NCBI GenBank assembly: GCA_045806665.1
Contig: JBJMIW010000134.1
Span: 1 to 27,319 of the forward strand
Source: Actinoallomurus sp045806665
GTDB lineage: Bacteria > Actinomycetota > Actinomycetes > Streptosporangiales > Streptosporangiaceae
Length of the DNA stretch: 27,319 bases
Reading direction: 5' to 3'
Of this stretch, positions 13,822-21,878 are shown one piece after another. The notes under the pieces are model-generated. The model was given only the letters and a program-made list of their open reading frames with translations. It made no database searches and was not told the origin of the DNA. The position numbers were made by a program, and so were the translations under genes. How positions within the stretch are numbered: position 1 is the stretch's first letter; every line of letters starts with the position of its first letter.

Positions 13822-16488
13822 TCAGTCCAGGTCGTCGATGGTCAGATCGTCGGGGGTGGGCGTGGACGGAGGAAGCGGTTCCTCGTCATACGGTTTGACG
13901 TCGAACCGCTCTTCGTCGACCAGCGGCGGCCAGACCTCCGGGTTGAGCTCACCGCGGGATCGGCGCTCCGCGAGCGTGTCCGCCCATTCGGCCTCGGCGA
14001 CCGTGTGCGGCCGGCAGCACCATTGGTGCTCTTCTGGGTCCTTGGAGTAGGCGTCCGGGGTGCAGGTGGCCTTCGGGGCGGACCGGTCGTCCGGGGACGG
14101 CCGCTTCACAGCGATCTCATGACCTGACTTGAACTGCGTGAACCAGGTGGCGTCGGCCAACACCAGGGTGTCGCCGACTGCCAGGTCGGGGACGACCTTG
14201 GGGTCCCAGAGGAGTCCCGCGACGCCGTCGAGATGCCTGAGCGTCCCGATCGGCATCTGCCCGAGCTTGAAGGAGCCTTTCTGGATCTTGAAGGTCGTGC
14301 TCGGCTGCTCGACGAGCGCGCGGTCGCCCACGTGCAGTGCGACGACCTCCGACCCGTCGACCAGGCGTCGTGACTTCACGTCGAGCCGAATGGGGTCAAG
14401 GTCGATCACGGTCGCGAGGGCCGATTCGCGGATCCCGGCGTCGATCGCCCTCTCGCGTGCGACCGAGGTGTCGACCAGGCAGGTGAGCTGGTCGAAGCAC
14501 TTCCGATCGGCGTCCAGCAGGTCGACATGGGCATCGCGCCAGTGCGGGTACATCCGAGAGAAGCGGACGAGGTCGGATGCCTGCAGTGCGACACGGCGGC
14601 CCCAGATCTCCTGCGCGTCGGCTTCCAGACCACGGTGCACGGCACGCAGCCGGGAGATCCCCAGTCCGTCGAGGACCCGCTGCGCCCTTTCGAGCACTTC
14701 GATGCGGTAATCCAGGGCCGCGTCGACGAGCGCCTGGTACGCCGCCGTGTCCTCCTCGCGGCGCGCCTTGTCGATCGCGTCGGAGGCGACGTTGGACAGC
14801 CGGGCGCCGGGAGTCTCCGGTTGCTGCGCGATGACGTCGGAGACCTTGCGATGGTCCAGCGGGTCGGTGGCCTCGGCCCAGGTGAGGAGGTAGTCCAGGC
14901 GGCCGGCGTCGACGGCCGGGCCGCCGGGCGTCACGTGGGTGGCCAGCACGGCCCGCACGTCGACGATGGGCGTGCGCAGGCTCATGGCCCGGGCCCTGTC
15001 CTCCTCCAGGAGGAAGCCGACCGCGAGCCGCTCGTCGCCGTGCAGCGGCTCCGGCAGCGTGGCCGGCTCCCCGTCGAAGGTCAGAGCCGGGCGGCCGCTG
15101 TCCAGGTCATGCTGCCAGCGCAGACGGCTGAGTTCGACCCCGGCCAGGGAGTCCGCGGCGGTGGCCAGCAGGTCGGCGGTCGGCCGGTCCGGAACGACCA
15201 GGTGAACCGGTCCGATGCCCGCCTCCCGGATCTCGCGGACGGCCGCGCCGAGGATCCGCATCACCGCCCGGCGGGTGAGCGGGGACTGCGGGTCGGGAAA
15301 CACCCGCCGAACCCAGGCGGTCGGCCCGTCCGCCCCTGTCCTTCGCACGGCCACGCCGTGCACTCCGAGAGCCGATGCGTCCGACTTCACGAGGACCATA
15401 TCGACGGTGCCCGGCAATCCGCACGGGTCGATGCGCAGGCGCCCGGTCCAGGACGGGAGGCCCCTGACGGTGGCGCGGACCTGATTCACGAGGCTTCGCG
15501 GCGCAGGCCCGTCGGCACTCTCACCGGTCACGAGCCCCGCCACCGCGGGACGTCTGAGACGGTCGATCCCGATCTCGGTGAGGACGGCGAGCGGGTCGTC
15601 GGAGTTCCGCAGCTCCGCCCGGCAGTACGAGAAGAGGTTGCAGGTCACGCAGCTGCGCGGGTCGAAGCTCGCGGTCAGATGGGCGACGTACGGGACGAGT
15701 TCCTCGTCCGCCGGGAGACCGTCACCGAGTTCGGCCTCGGCCTTCAACCGTTCATCGGCCCTCATGCGGACTTCGATCCCGTGGTCGTCCAGCAACTCCA
15801 CGACGGCCTCGGGCTGCAGGAAGGCATTGCGCGGTACGGCCAGCGCTCCATAGCGGTGTACCCGCATGCCGACCGGCAGTCTGCTCCAGGCGGCGACGGA
15901 CTCGGCGCCCAGCGCGACCTGCAGAAAGCCCTTGAGCATCCGGCCGTCGTCGATGCGCGAGCGGATCCGTTCGTAGTCCTTGGCGTCGCCCATGATCAGC
16001 CAGGAGCCGACGGTCCGGCCGTCTTCCTCCCGGGAACAGACGATCGCGAAGTCAGGCTGGACGGGGGTGGCATCGGGGACGTTCTCGAGGTTGAGGTACG
16101 GGACGGCGAGCGCGGTCAACATCGTCGCCTCACCGGAGGACTCCGCCTCGAGGTGAGCCTGGGCGAGTTCGGTGGCCGTGCCGGCGACGCTGCCGTGGCA
16201 GTCGCGCCGGCGGACGGCCTTCGGGCGAGCGAGGTCGAGTTGTCCGACGGTCTTGGTGAGCAGTTCGGAGACGAAGCGTTCAGAGTGCACGAGACTCTCG
16301 AAGGTCATCGCCCGCGTCCACCGAGCCTCGGGAATCCCGGCGCCGGTGTCAGGGTGGCCGATGTGGGCGGCCAGGGCCTTGCGTGTTCTGCGGGTGATGA
16401 ATGGATCGGTCAGCCGGAACCGCTCGCACCCGGCGTGCGCCGATGCGGCGACAGCGCTCGTTCCGCCCCCGGACTGCAGTCCCCCCAT
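13822..16488 (-). CDS. Large protein with Fe-S PD-(D/E)XK (Cas4/AddB/Dna2-type) nuclease domain
   Basis: 888 residues from ATG 16488, which has ribosome site GAAGGG at good spacing. The N-terminal third reads as a RecB-type nuclease: Cys97 (RRRDCHGS), a helix with TELAQAHLEAE, the metal-binding Asp146 in QPDFAIV, D-A-K at 168-170 in MGDAKDYER, then C-x2-C-x5-C (Cys280, 283, 289). One cysteine before and three after the active site is the 4Fe-4S arrangement of Cas4, AddB and Dna2. The middle is unassigned. The last third (VALHVGDRALVEQ, FKIQKGSFKLGQMPIGTL, VGDTLVLADATWF) looks beta-rich and may be the barrel (1B-like) normally inserted in Dna2/Upf1 helicases. The acidic tail ends TPDDLTIDDLD. 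The nuclease assignment is by motif; whole-protein family unrecognised. Confidence 0.68.
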   Translation of the reverse strand: MGGLQSGGGTSAVAASAHAGCERFRLTDPFITRRTRKALAAHIGHPDTGAGIPEARWTRAMTFESLVHSERFVSELLTKTVGQLDLARPKAVRRRDCHGSVAGTATELAQAHLEAESSGEATMLTALAVPYLNLENVPDATPVQPDFAIVCSREEDGRTVGSWLIMGDAKDYERIRSRIDDGRMLKGFLQVALGAESVAAWSRLPVGMRVHRYGALAVPRNAFLQPEAVVELLDDHGIEVRMRADERLKAEAELGDGLPADEELVPYVAHLTASFDPRSCVTCNLFSYCRAELRNSDDPLAVLTEIGIDRLRRPAVAGLVTGESADGPAPRSLVNQVRATVRGLPSWTGRLRIDPCGLPGTVDMVLVKSDASALGVHGVAVRRTGADGPTAWVRRVFPDPQSPLTRRAVMRILGAAVREIREAGIGPVHLVVPDRPTADLLATAADSLAGVELSRLRWQHDLDSGRPALTFDGEPATLPEPLHGDERLAVGFLLEEDRARAMSLRTPIVDVRAVLATHVTPGGPAVDAGRLDYLLTWAEATDPLDHRKVSDVIAQQPETPGARLSNVASDAIDKARREEDTAAYQALVDAALDYRIEVLERAQRVLDGLGISRLRAVHRGLEADAQEIWGRRVALQASDLVRFSRMYPHWRDAHVDLLDADRKCFDQLTCLVDTSVARERAIDAGIRESALATVIDLDPIRLDVKSRRLVDGSEVVALHVGDRALVEQPSTTFKIQKGSFKLGQMPIGTLRHLDGVAGLLWDPKVVPDLAVGDTLVLADATWFTQFKSGHEIAVKRPSPDDRSAPKATCTPDAYSKDPEEHQWCCRPHTVAEAEWADTLAERRSRGELNPEVWPPLVDEERFDVKPYDEEPLPPSTPTPDDLTIDDLD

Positions 16489-16653
16489 GCCACACCCTTC
16501 ACTTTTTGCCCGCTTTACTACGCGACTGTAGATCGATACACCGAGCCCGCCGGCTCCTGACAGGTGAGCACTTCCGCCGGGTCGACCCCTGCGCCGAATC
16601 GTGCTGCGGCGCAGAGCGGCGATCATGTCGGTGCGGAGACCACCGTACGGGCC

Positions 16654-17190
16654 TCAGGTGAGGTCCTTGCGGCAGATGACGAAGTCGCACGGGGTGGCCA
16701 GGAGCGGCGCCAAAGCCGGATACGTCTCTTCGATCGTTCGGGTACGCACCACCTTGTACCCGATACGGCCATACCACCCGGCCAGGACCTCTTTTGACGG
16801 GTGTGACCACGCGCGCGGTGTCAGTAGTTCCAACTGCATTCGTGCGCACCCTTGTCCCCGGCCCCACCGCTCGGCGTACCGGACGAGGTCCCGGCCCACA
16901 CCGAGACCGCGGTGCGCCTGGTCGGCGGCGAGCATGCCGAACTCGCTCGTTTCCCCATCCAGCCGCTGGACGCGGATGCAGCCCACCAGACGCCGTTCCA
17001 GCCGTGCCGCGACGATCTGTTCCGCACCGACGAGCGCGGTCATTTCCTCTCGAGTCGTACGGGTCGCGCCCTCAGTCCATAGGCCCTGCTCCGCCACCGC
17101 GTAGACCTCGTTGATCAGGTCGGTCAGCGCCGTGACGAGAGCGGCGTCGGAGGCCGCGGCGGCCTCGAGCGCCTGGATCTGCAGGGTCAT
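16654..17190 (-). CDS. GNAT-family N-acetyltransferase
   Basis: 178 residues from ATG 17190, which has GTGGAG about 7 nt upstream. The acetyl-CoA-binding motif A is clear in FGMLAADQAHRGLGVGRDLVRYAERWG, with the R-G-L-G-V-G-R loop, and motif B follows with GWYGRIGYKVV. The substrate cannot be predicted from the sequence. It lies on the same strand, 165 bp upstream of the nuclease gene, so it may be an independent gene or the first member of the same transcript. It is followed on the other side by the ISL3 remnant region. Confidence 0.85.
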   Translation of the reverse strand: MTLQIQALEAAAASDAALVTALTDLINEVYAVAEQGLWTEGATRTTREEMTALVGAEQIVAARLERRLVGCIRVQRLDGETSEFGMLAADQAHRGLGVGRDLVRYAERWGRGQGCARMQLELLTPRAWSHPSKEVLAGWYGRIGYKVVRTRTIEETYPALAPLLATPCDFVICRKDLT

Positions 17191-17446
17191 GCGACGCTCC
17201 ACGAACTCACTGGTGACAGGTGCCAAGCAGCGATCGTGTCACGGTGGACGACCGAAGACCAACGCGGCTGCCGAGGCCCGAGTGGAACGCGGCGCACGTG
17301 GATCGGACGGACATGCGCTCCTCCGGAAGGGTCTATCCCGGGTTGGTGTGGTCGCGTTCGTCAGGGGCGATCAGCAGCACCTCCAAGGCCCGAGCGCAGG
17401 CTCGGGTCCGGGCGAGAACCCAGGGCATGCGGCTGTCGGTGATCAC
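17191..17446. other. Intergenic region beside the fold-back palindrome
   Basis: It holds a short minus-strand open fragment (about 17333-17446) reading VITDSRMPWVLARTRACARA and then LEVLLIAPDERDHTNPG before a TAG. It begins exactly at the palindrome and has no start of its own, so it may be the last 37 codons of a gene cut by the same event. I do not recognise it. The promoter of the acetyltransferase should also lie here. Confidence 0.3.
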
Positions 17447-17483
17447 CTGGCTTCATCAGGCCGGCCCGGCCTGATGAAGCCAG
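17447..17483. repeat. Perfect inverted repeat, 18-bp arms around one central base, ending the ISL3 transposase
   Basis: CTGGCTTCATCAGGCCGG (17447-17464) and its exact reverse complement (17466-17483) flank C17465. The transposase frame runs into it: residues YWLHQAGPA are normal ISL3-type sequence, and the next codon, expected to be Trp (TGG) in relatives, is TGA because the strand now repeats itself backwards. The inner GGCCGG-G-CCGGCC is native; the outer 12 bp look copied. The downstream side is unrelated DNA, so this marks a rearrangement breakpoint. Confidence 0.85.
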
Positions 17484-18115
17484 TAGGAGGCGTCGTCAGC
17501 GGTACGGCCCTCCACCTGGCCGAGCATGCCCTGACCGCCGGAGACGTCGACGAACCCGGTATGCCACCGGTCGGCGTCCAGCACGTACTCGCCCGTGTCC
17601 GGATCTTTGTGCCAGCGAGGCCGGCCACGGCGGGTCTCGTCGATTCCCAGCACATCCACGACCGCCATCGGCCCGGCCGGCATCTGGTCAGCGGATCGGG
17701 TGAACGCCTGGTGCGCCGTCGGCCAGGACACCCCGGCCGCACGGGACGCCGCGGCCACACTCATCTCCTGGTCGGCGATCAAGGCCGCCGTCTGCTCGCG
17801 CAGCCGTTCGGTGAGCCGGGCGCGTGAGGGGATCTGTGGCACCGACTCGGTGAACGTCACCCGCCCGCAACCGGTATCGCCGCACTTCCAGCGGCGTTTC
17901 AGCCAGACGACCGCCACCCGATCCCCCAGATCACGGGGACGCGTCACCACCCGCTCATGAACGCGGCCCGCCACCGTCCCGCACCCCGGACACACCGGTA
18001 CCCACCGGTCACCGGTGGACAGCCACACCGTCACCTCCCCGCAAAGCTCGACGTCGACCTCAACCACCTCGACACCGTCCACCCCGAACAACGCCGTCGC
18101 CATATGCTGTTGCAC
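17456..18115 (-). mobile_element. ISL3-family transposase, C-terminally truncated
   Basis: 219 residues from GTG 18115 (ATG 18103 is also possible). The N-terminus has the ISL3 zinc finger (CPGCG, then RRWKCGDTGCGR). A helix-turn-helix follows (AAASRAAGVSWPTAHQAF), and then the start of the DDE nuclease with its first aspartate in VLGIDETRRGRPRW. The protein stops at SYWLHQAGPA, shortly before the second catalytic aspartate expected in a VAIDM-type motif, so about half of the usual 400-plus residues is missing and it cannot transpose by itself. The truncation coincides with a perfect fold-back palindrome. No terminal inverted repeats of the element could be recognised. Confidence 0.82.
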
Positions 18116-18372
18116 GCGCCTGTAGTTCTCTGAAGATCACGTTCCCTAGACAAGAACATGATCCCCGAGACTGCGGGCGTCTTGATCATCTTCGCGATCC
18201 CGTCACGCACCGCGACCACAGACGATCACCGCTCGTGATCACCCCGCAACGCCATCCCGGTCAACCTCGAAGAGCCCACAAAGTCCTCTCTCTTCTCGAC
18301 TGGTGGCCGCGCCGGTGAGGGGACTGTACGGTCAACGGATACCTCTCTGATCACCGCTGCGGTACGCATCCA
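18116..18372. other. Upstream flank of the ISL3 transposase, no gene seen
   Basis: This stretch probably contains the outer end of the insertion sequence and its promoter. It has a small inverted repeat GATCAC-cgctc-GTGATC at 18224-18240, and the decamer GATCACCGCT occurs at 18224 and again at 18349. The terminal repeat and the target duplication could not be fixed. Confidence 0.3.
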
Positions 18373-18422
18373 CTGACCAGGCGGCCGGGCGGGGCTACGC
18401 GCCCCGCCCGAGCCGTGGTCAG
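18373..18422 (-). terminator. Bipartite terminator hairpin at the end of the glycohydrolase operon
   Basis: The inner stem CGGGCGGGGC (18386-18395) pairs with GCCCCGCCCG (18401-18410) over a 5-nt TACGC loop. An outer stem CTGACCA (18373-18379) pairs with TGGTCAG (18416-18422). It lies 18 bp past the stop of the kinase gene, at the end of the four-gene operon, and also separates that operon from the ISL3 remnant. No T-run follows. Confidence 0.75.
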
Positions 18423-18439
18423 CACGCGTCAGCGGAGCG

Positions 18440-19375
18440 TCACGGTGCCGAGGCGAGAAAACGGTCGATCTCGTCGCGGTCGGGTGCGGTCGCCGGGCCG
18501 TGCCGCGTGACGGCGATCGCGGACGCGGCGTTGGCCCGTCGCGCGGCCCCTACCGGCGGCAGGCCGTCCGCCAGCGCGGCGACGAACACGCCGACGTGCG
18601 CGTCGCCGGCGCCGTTGCTGTCGACGGCGGCCACTTCGAAGGCGGGGATGTGTCGGATGCCGGAATCAGGAGTGGTGAGAAGGCAACCGTCCGGACCCAT
18701 GCGGACCACCACACCGGCTCGGCCGGTGCGCCCGGCCAAGGCGGTGGCCGCCCGCTCCGGGTCGGCCCCACCGGTCAGGGCCGCGGCCTCATGGAGATTG
18801 CAGCTCCACCAGTCGGTGCGTGCGAGCACCGGCTCGAGGACGGCGGCGGGGATGTCGGCGACGAGCGGGCCGGGATCGACGACCACGGTCGCGTCGTCGG
18901 GCAGCGTACCGAGCCAGCGTGACAGGGCGGTGCGGTTGGCCGGGAAGACCAGCCCGTAACCGGAGACGTAGATCGCGTCGGTCGGGCCGACGCGGATCCC
19001 GGCCAGTCGCTCATAGGTCAAGGTGGCTTCCGCCCCGACACTGGTGGCGAACGTTCGTTCCCCGCCGCCGTCCACGAGCGCGACGTCGAAACCGGTGTCA
19101 ACGCCAGGGGTCGGCTCCTGGAGGATGGAGATGCCGGCCTCGTCGAGGCCTGCGCGGGCGAGCTCGCCAAACGGCCCGCTGCCGTGCGCACCGCCGTACG
19201 CCACCGGCAGGCGCTGGCGGGCGGCCGCGACCATGACGTTGTACCCGCCGCCGGGGGTGACCTGACTGGAGGTGGCGAGGACGTCTCCGCCGGCCCGCGG
19301 CAGCGCGGGGATGTTCATGACCAGGTCGATCAGCACGTTACCGACGTGAACCAGCCGCTCGATCCGGGAGCTCAC
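18440..19375 (-). CDS. PfkB-family carbohydrate kinase (ribokinase-like)
   Basis: 311 residues from GTG 19375, overlapping the permease stop (GTGA). PfkB motif 1 lies at GGGYNVMVAAARQ (residues 42-54), the NLHEAAALTG motif near 193-202 carries the N-x-x-E magnesium site, and motif 2 DSNGAGD (252-258) provides the catalytic Asp258 and the anion hole. The family phosphorylates ribose, adenosine, pseudouridine and similar sugars or nucleosides. As the last gene of an operon with a glycohydrolase and an NCS1 permease, it most likely phosphorylates the sugar released by the hydrolase or the nucleoside itself. The parallel in E. coli is YegV. A longer frame to 19624 would run far into the permease gene and is rejected. 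Confidence 0.85.
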   Translation of the reverse strand: MSSRIERLVHVGNVLIDLVMNIPALPRAGGDVLATSSQVTPGGGYNVMVAAARQRLPVAYGGAHGSGPFGELARAGLDEAGISILQEPTPGVDTGFDVALVDGGGERTFATSVGAEATLTYERLAGIRVGPTDAIYVSGYGLVFPANRTALSRWLGTLPDDATVVVDPGPLVADIPAAVLEPVLARTDWWSCNLHEAAALTGGADPERAATALAGRTGRAGVVVRMGPDGCLLTTPDSGIRHIPAFEVAAVDSNGAGDAHVGVFVAALADGLPPVGAARRANAASAIAVTRHGPATAPDRDEIDRFLASAP

Positions 19376-20892
19376 GAGGCGGCCCTGCTCACGGGCTGGG
19401 CCGGTTCGGTCACCCGTGCCGTGCGGGCGGATGCCCTCGCGACGTGAAGGACGAGGTAAATGGCGGCGGCGACGGCGAAGGCGATGAGCCAGCCCAGGCC
19501 GCTGCGGGCGGGCCAGGTCTTCGCCAGCGGCCCGGCGAACCACACGTCGGTGTCGGAGGTCTCGGCGACGGTGAACAGCAGGCCGGTGACGATGCCCGCG
19601 ACCCACGCGACGAAGGCGGACCATGCCACACCACCGCGGTTCCAGTAGACGCCGGCGCGGGTGGTGTCCATCAGCCCGGCGGCGTCGTAGTCGCGCCGGT
19701 TGATCATGTCAATGAGGAAGACGGCGGCCCAGGAGGTGATGGCGACGGCGAGCAGCGAGATGAAGGTGATGAACGGACCGTAGAAGTTCTTGGCGATGAG
19801 CATCAGGTAGACGCCCCCGGCCAGGGTGAGCACGACGTCGAGGCCGACGGCGACGGTACGGCGGAGCCGGACACCCAAGGTGATCATCGTGAGGCCGGCC
19901 GAGTACACGGACAGGTGGTTTGACAGCAGCAGACCGCCGAAGGCCGCGAGCAGGTACGGAATGGCCATCCAGGAGGGCAGCATGTTCTGGATCGCCGCGA
20001 CCGGGTCGGACGCGGCGGCGAGCGTGTGATCGCCGGTCGACAGCAACCCACCGAGCGTGATGAGAAGGACCAGCGGGATGCCGGCACCGGCCGAGGCGGC
20101 CGCCACGATCCGGCTGCCGGCGACCCGGCGGGGTTGATAGCGGGCCATGTCGGCGCCGGCGTTCGCCCAGCCGATGCCCGTGCCGCCGGCGATGATCCCG
20201 ATTCCGGCGATCATGGCGCTAGCGGGTGCGGCCTGTGCGTGCAGGACCGCATGCCAGTGCACCTTGGTGACGAGAAACCCGGCGACGACGAGGTTGAGGG
20301 CGCCGAAGACGTACGTCGCCTTCTGCTGGATCCATACCAGGGTGGCGTGGCCGAGCCCGGACACCAGCAGGGTGAGGGCCACGAAGGCGAGCAGGCAGAC
20401 GATGGTGAGCGCCCAGTTCGCCCCGACTCCGAAGGCGATGTGCAGAATGGCGAGCAGTGCGTACGCGGCGGTAGTGGTGTTCACCACCTCCCAGCCGACC
20501 CGCGACAGCCAGGACACCAGTGTCGGGCCGCGGTTGCCCCGGGGGCCGAAGACGGCACGCGACAAGGTCATGCTCGGCGCCCCACCCCATTTGCCGGCGA
20601 CGCTGATGAGGCCGACCAGGGCGAACGATCCGAAGGAGCCGATGGCGCCGACGAGCACTGCCTGCCAGATGTTCAGGCCGCGCAGGGCGACCAGGGTCGC
20701 GCCGAGCGGCAGCGCGAGGATGGAGATGTTCGCGGCGAACCACACCCAGAAGAGCTGGAGCGGGTTACCACGGCGTTCGTCGTTCGGGACCGGTTCGATG
20801 CCGCGGGTTTCCACGGCACCGACCTTGTTGTCGCTGACGCTGGGCAAGGGGAGAACCTTTTCTTGGCGCTGGGAGGATGAGGGGCAGGTCAC
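19372..20892 (-). CDS. NCS1-family purine/cytosine-type permease
   Basis: 506 residues from GTG 20892, in GTGA overlap with the glycohydrolase stop. About 12 hydrophobic segments are present. NCS1 features include NPLQLFWVWFAANISILALPLG in the first helix region, SRAVFGPRGNRGP in the loop after TM2, GWANAGADMARYQPR in the TM6 region, and a C-terminal FLIDMINRRDYD as in cytosine permease (CodB-like) proteins. It should bring a nucleobase, nucleoside or related heterocycle into the cell with H+ or Na+. The first about 15 residues are not typical; a TTG at 20847 with AAGAAAAGG upstream is a possible alternative start. It takes the transporter place held by YegT in E. coli. Confidence 0.85.
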   Translation of the reverse strand: MTCPSSSQRQEKVLPLPSVSDNKVGAVETRGIEPVPNDERRGNPLQLFWVWFAANISILALPLGATLVALRGLNIWQAVLVGAIGSFGSFALVGLISVAGKWGGAPSMTLSRAVFGPRGNRGPTLVSWLSRVGWEVVNTTTAAYALLAILHIAFGVGANWALTIVCLLAFVALTLLVSGLGHATLVWIQQKATYVFGALNLVVAGFLVTKVHWHAVLHAQAAPASAMIAGIGIIAGGTGIGWANAGADMARYQPRRVAGSRIVAAASAGAGIPLVLLITLGGLLSTGDHTLAAASDPVAAIQNMLPSWMAIPYLLAAFGGLLLSNHLSVYSAGLTMITLGVRLRRTVAVGLDVVLTLAGGVYLMLIAKNFYGPFITFISLLAVAITSWAAVFLIDMINRRDYDAAGLMDTTRAGVYWNRGGVAWSAFVAWVAGIVTGLLFTVAETSDTDVWFAGPLAKTWPARSGLGWLIAFAVAAAIYLVLHVARASARTARVTEPAQPVSRAAS

Positions 20893-21878
20893 GGGCGCAG
20901 AGCGAGAAGCCGACCCGCGAGGTCGTCAAGAGGGAGCGCGTTCACCGTGCGAATCGTGTCGATGGCGTCGCCGGGAAAGCACTCGACGCCGTGGCACGCA
21001 CCGGCGATGGCGCCGGCGATCGCCGCGATGGTGTCGCAGTCACCGCCGAGGGACGCCGCCCGCAGGCACGCCTGCCACGGGTCATTCGGGTACACGGCCA
21101 GGACCGCGAAGGCGGCCGGCACCGATTCTTGAGTGGCCAGGCTGGTGCCGACGAGGCGATAGATGTCGTCGGCGGCCTCCGCGGGCCGGCCGGCGACGAG
21201 TTCGGTGGCCCACCGTATGCGGGAGGCGATGTCGGCGGCGGCCACCCAATGACCGCGGTGGACGGCGACCGCGGCGGCATCCGCCGCGTAGAGGGTGGCC
21301 TCCTTCACGTCGGCTCCGTCGATTCCCGCGCTGACGGCCGCCGCGACGGCCGCCGCGCCGGCCAGGGCGACGCTCGTGTTGTGGGTCACCGAACTCGCCT
21401 CTACTACACGGTCGAGGAGCGCGATCATGTCGCTCCCGGCCGTGATCCCGACCGGTGCGATGCGCATGGCGGCACCGTTGGTGTCGCCGTAGCGGCCGGC
21501 CTCCTCGACCGGTGCGCCCGCGGCGACGGCGGCCACCGCGCGCTTCGTCGATGGGCCGAGCAGGTCCAGCGATCCGCGCCTGCGCATGCTCTCCTCCCAT
21601 TCCAGGAGGGATCGGGCCAGTGCGACGGGATCCACGCGGCCGGCGCCTTCGATCAGCAGTCGCGCGAGGATAAGGGCCTGCTCGGTGTCGTCGGTGACGG
21701 CTCCCGCGGGCATGCCGGCCGCGAGGGGATGGTCGGCTCCCGCGGGAAGGAACCCGGTGAGCACGCCGTAGGTGTCCTTCACGTGCTCCCGGGAGAGCGA
21801 CTGTGTCGGCATGCCGAGTGCGTCGCCGATCGCCAGGCCGTACAGGGTGCCGCTCGCGCGTTCCTCGGCCCGCGTCAC
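20889..21878 (-). CDS. ADP-ribosylglycohydrolase (DraG/ARH) family protein
   Basis: 329 residues from GTG 21878, overlapping the regulator stop (GTGA). ARH-fold markers are LYGLAIGDALGMPT (residues 12-25), the metal-binding TDDT at 62-65, GDTNGAAMRIAPVGI (131-145), SVTHNTSVA (163-171) and the second metal-binding segment GGDCDTIAAIAGAIAGA (278-294). These all-alpha dimagnesium enzymes cleave N- or O-ribosyl bonds, classically of ADP-ribosylated proteins. Its operon mates (sugar kinase, heterocycle permease, GntR regulator) suggest instead a small-molecule N-ribosyl substrate, as proposed by context for E. coli YegU. All metal-binding positions I can judge are present, so it should be active. 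Confidence 0.87.
   Translation of the reverse strand: MTRAEERASGTLYGLAIGDALGMPTQSLSREHVKDTYGVLTGFLPAGADHPLAAGMPAGAVTDDTEQALILARLLIEGAGRVDPVALARSLLEWEESMRRRGSLDLLGPSTKRAVAAVAAGAPVEEAGRYGDTNGAAMRIAPVGITAGSDMIALLDRVVEASSVTHNTSVALAGAAAVAAAVSAGIDGADVKEATLYAADAAAVAVHRGHWVAAADIASRIRWATELVAGRPAEAADDIYRLVGTSLATQESVPAAFAVLAVYPNDPWQACLRAASLGGDCDTIAAIAGAIAGACHGVECFPGDAIDTIRTVNALPLDDLAGRLLALRP

Noticed and set aside
12373..14127. 584-codon plus-strand open frame opposite the helicase gene
   Set aside because: Glycine/arginine-rich shadow without motifs; the minus strand has the main SF1 helicase motifs.
14527..16560. 677-codon plus-strand open frame opposite the nuclease-domain gene
   Set aside because: It is the antisense shadow of a GC-rich gene: composition is dominated by G, R, V, D and P, no family motif is seen, and the minus-strand frame carries catalytic and cysteine motifs.
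16489..16626. 46-codon N-terminal extension of the nuclease-domain protein
   Set aside because: The extension is R/G/S-rich and overlies the likely promoter; ATG 16488 has a proper ribosome site.
18224..18358. Direct repeat GATCACCGCT (18224 and 18349) considered as IS target duplication
   Set aside because: The copies are both on the same side of the transposase gene, and GATCAC-type words recur here, so they do not bracket an element.
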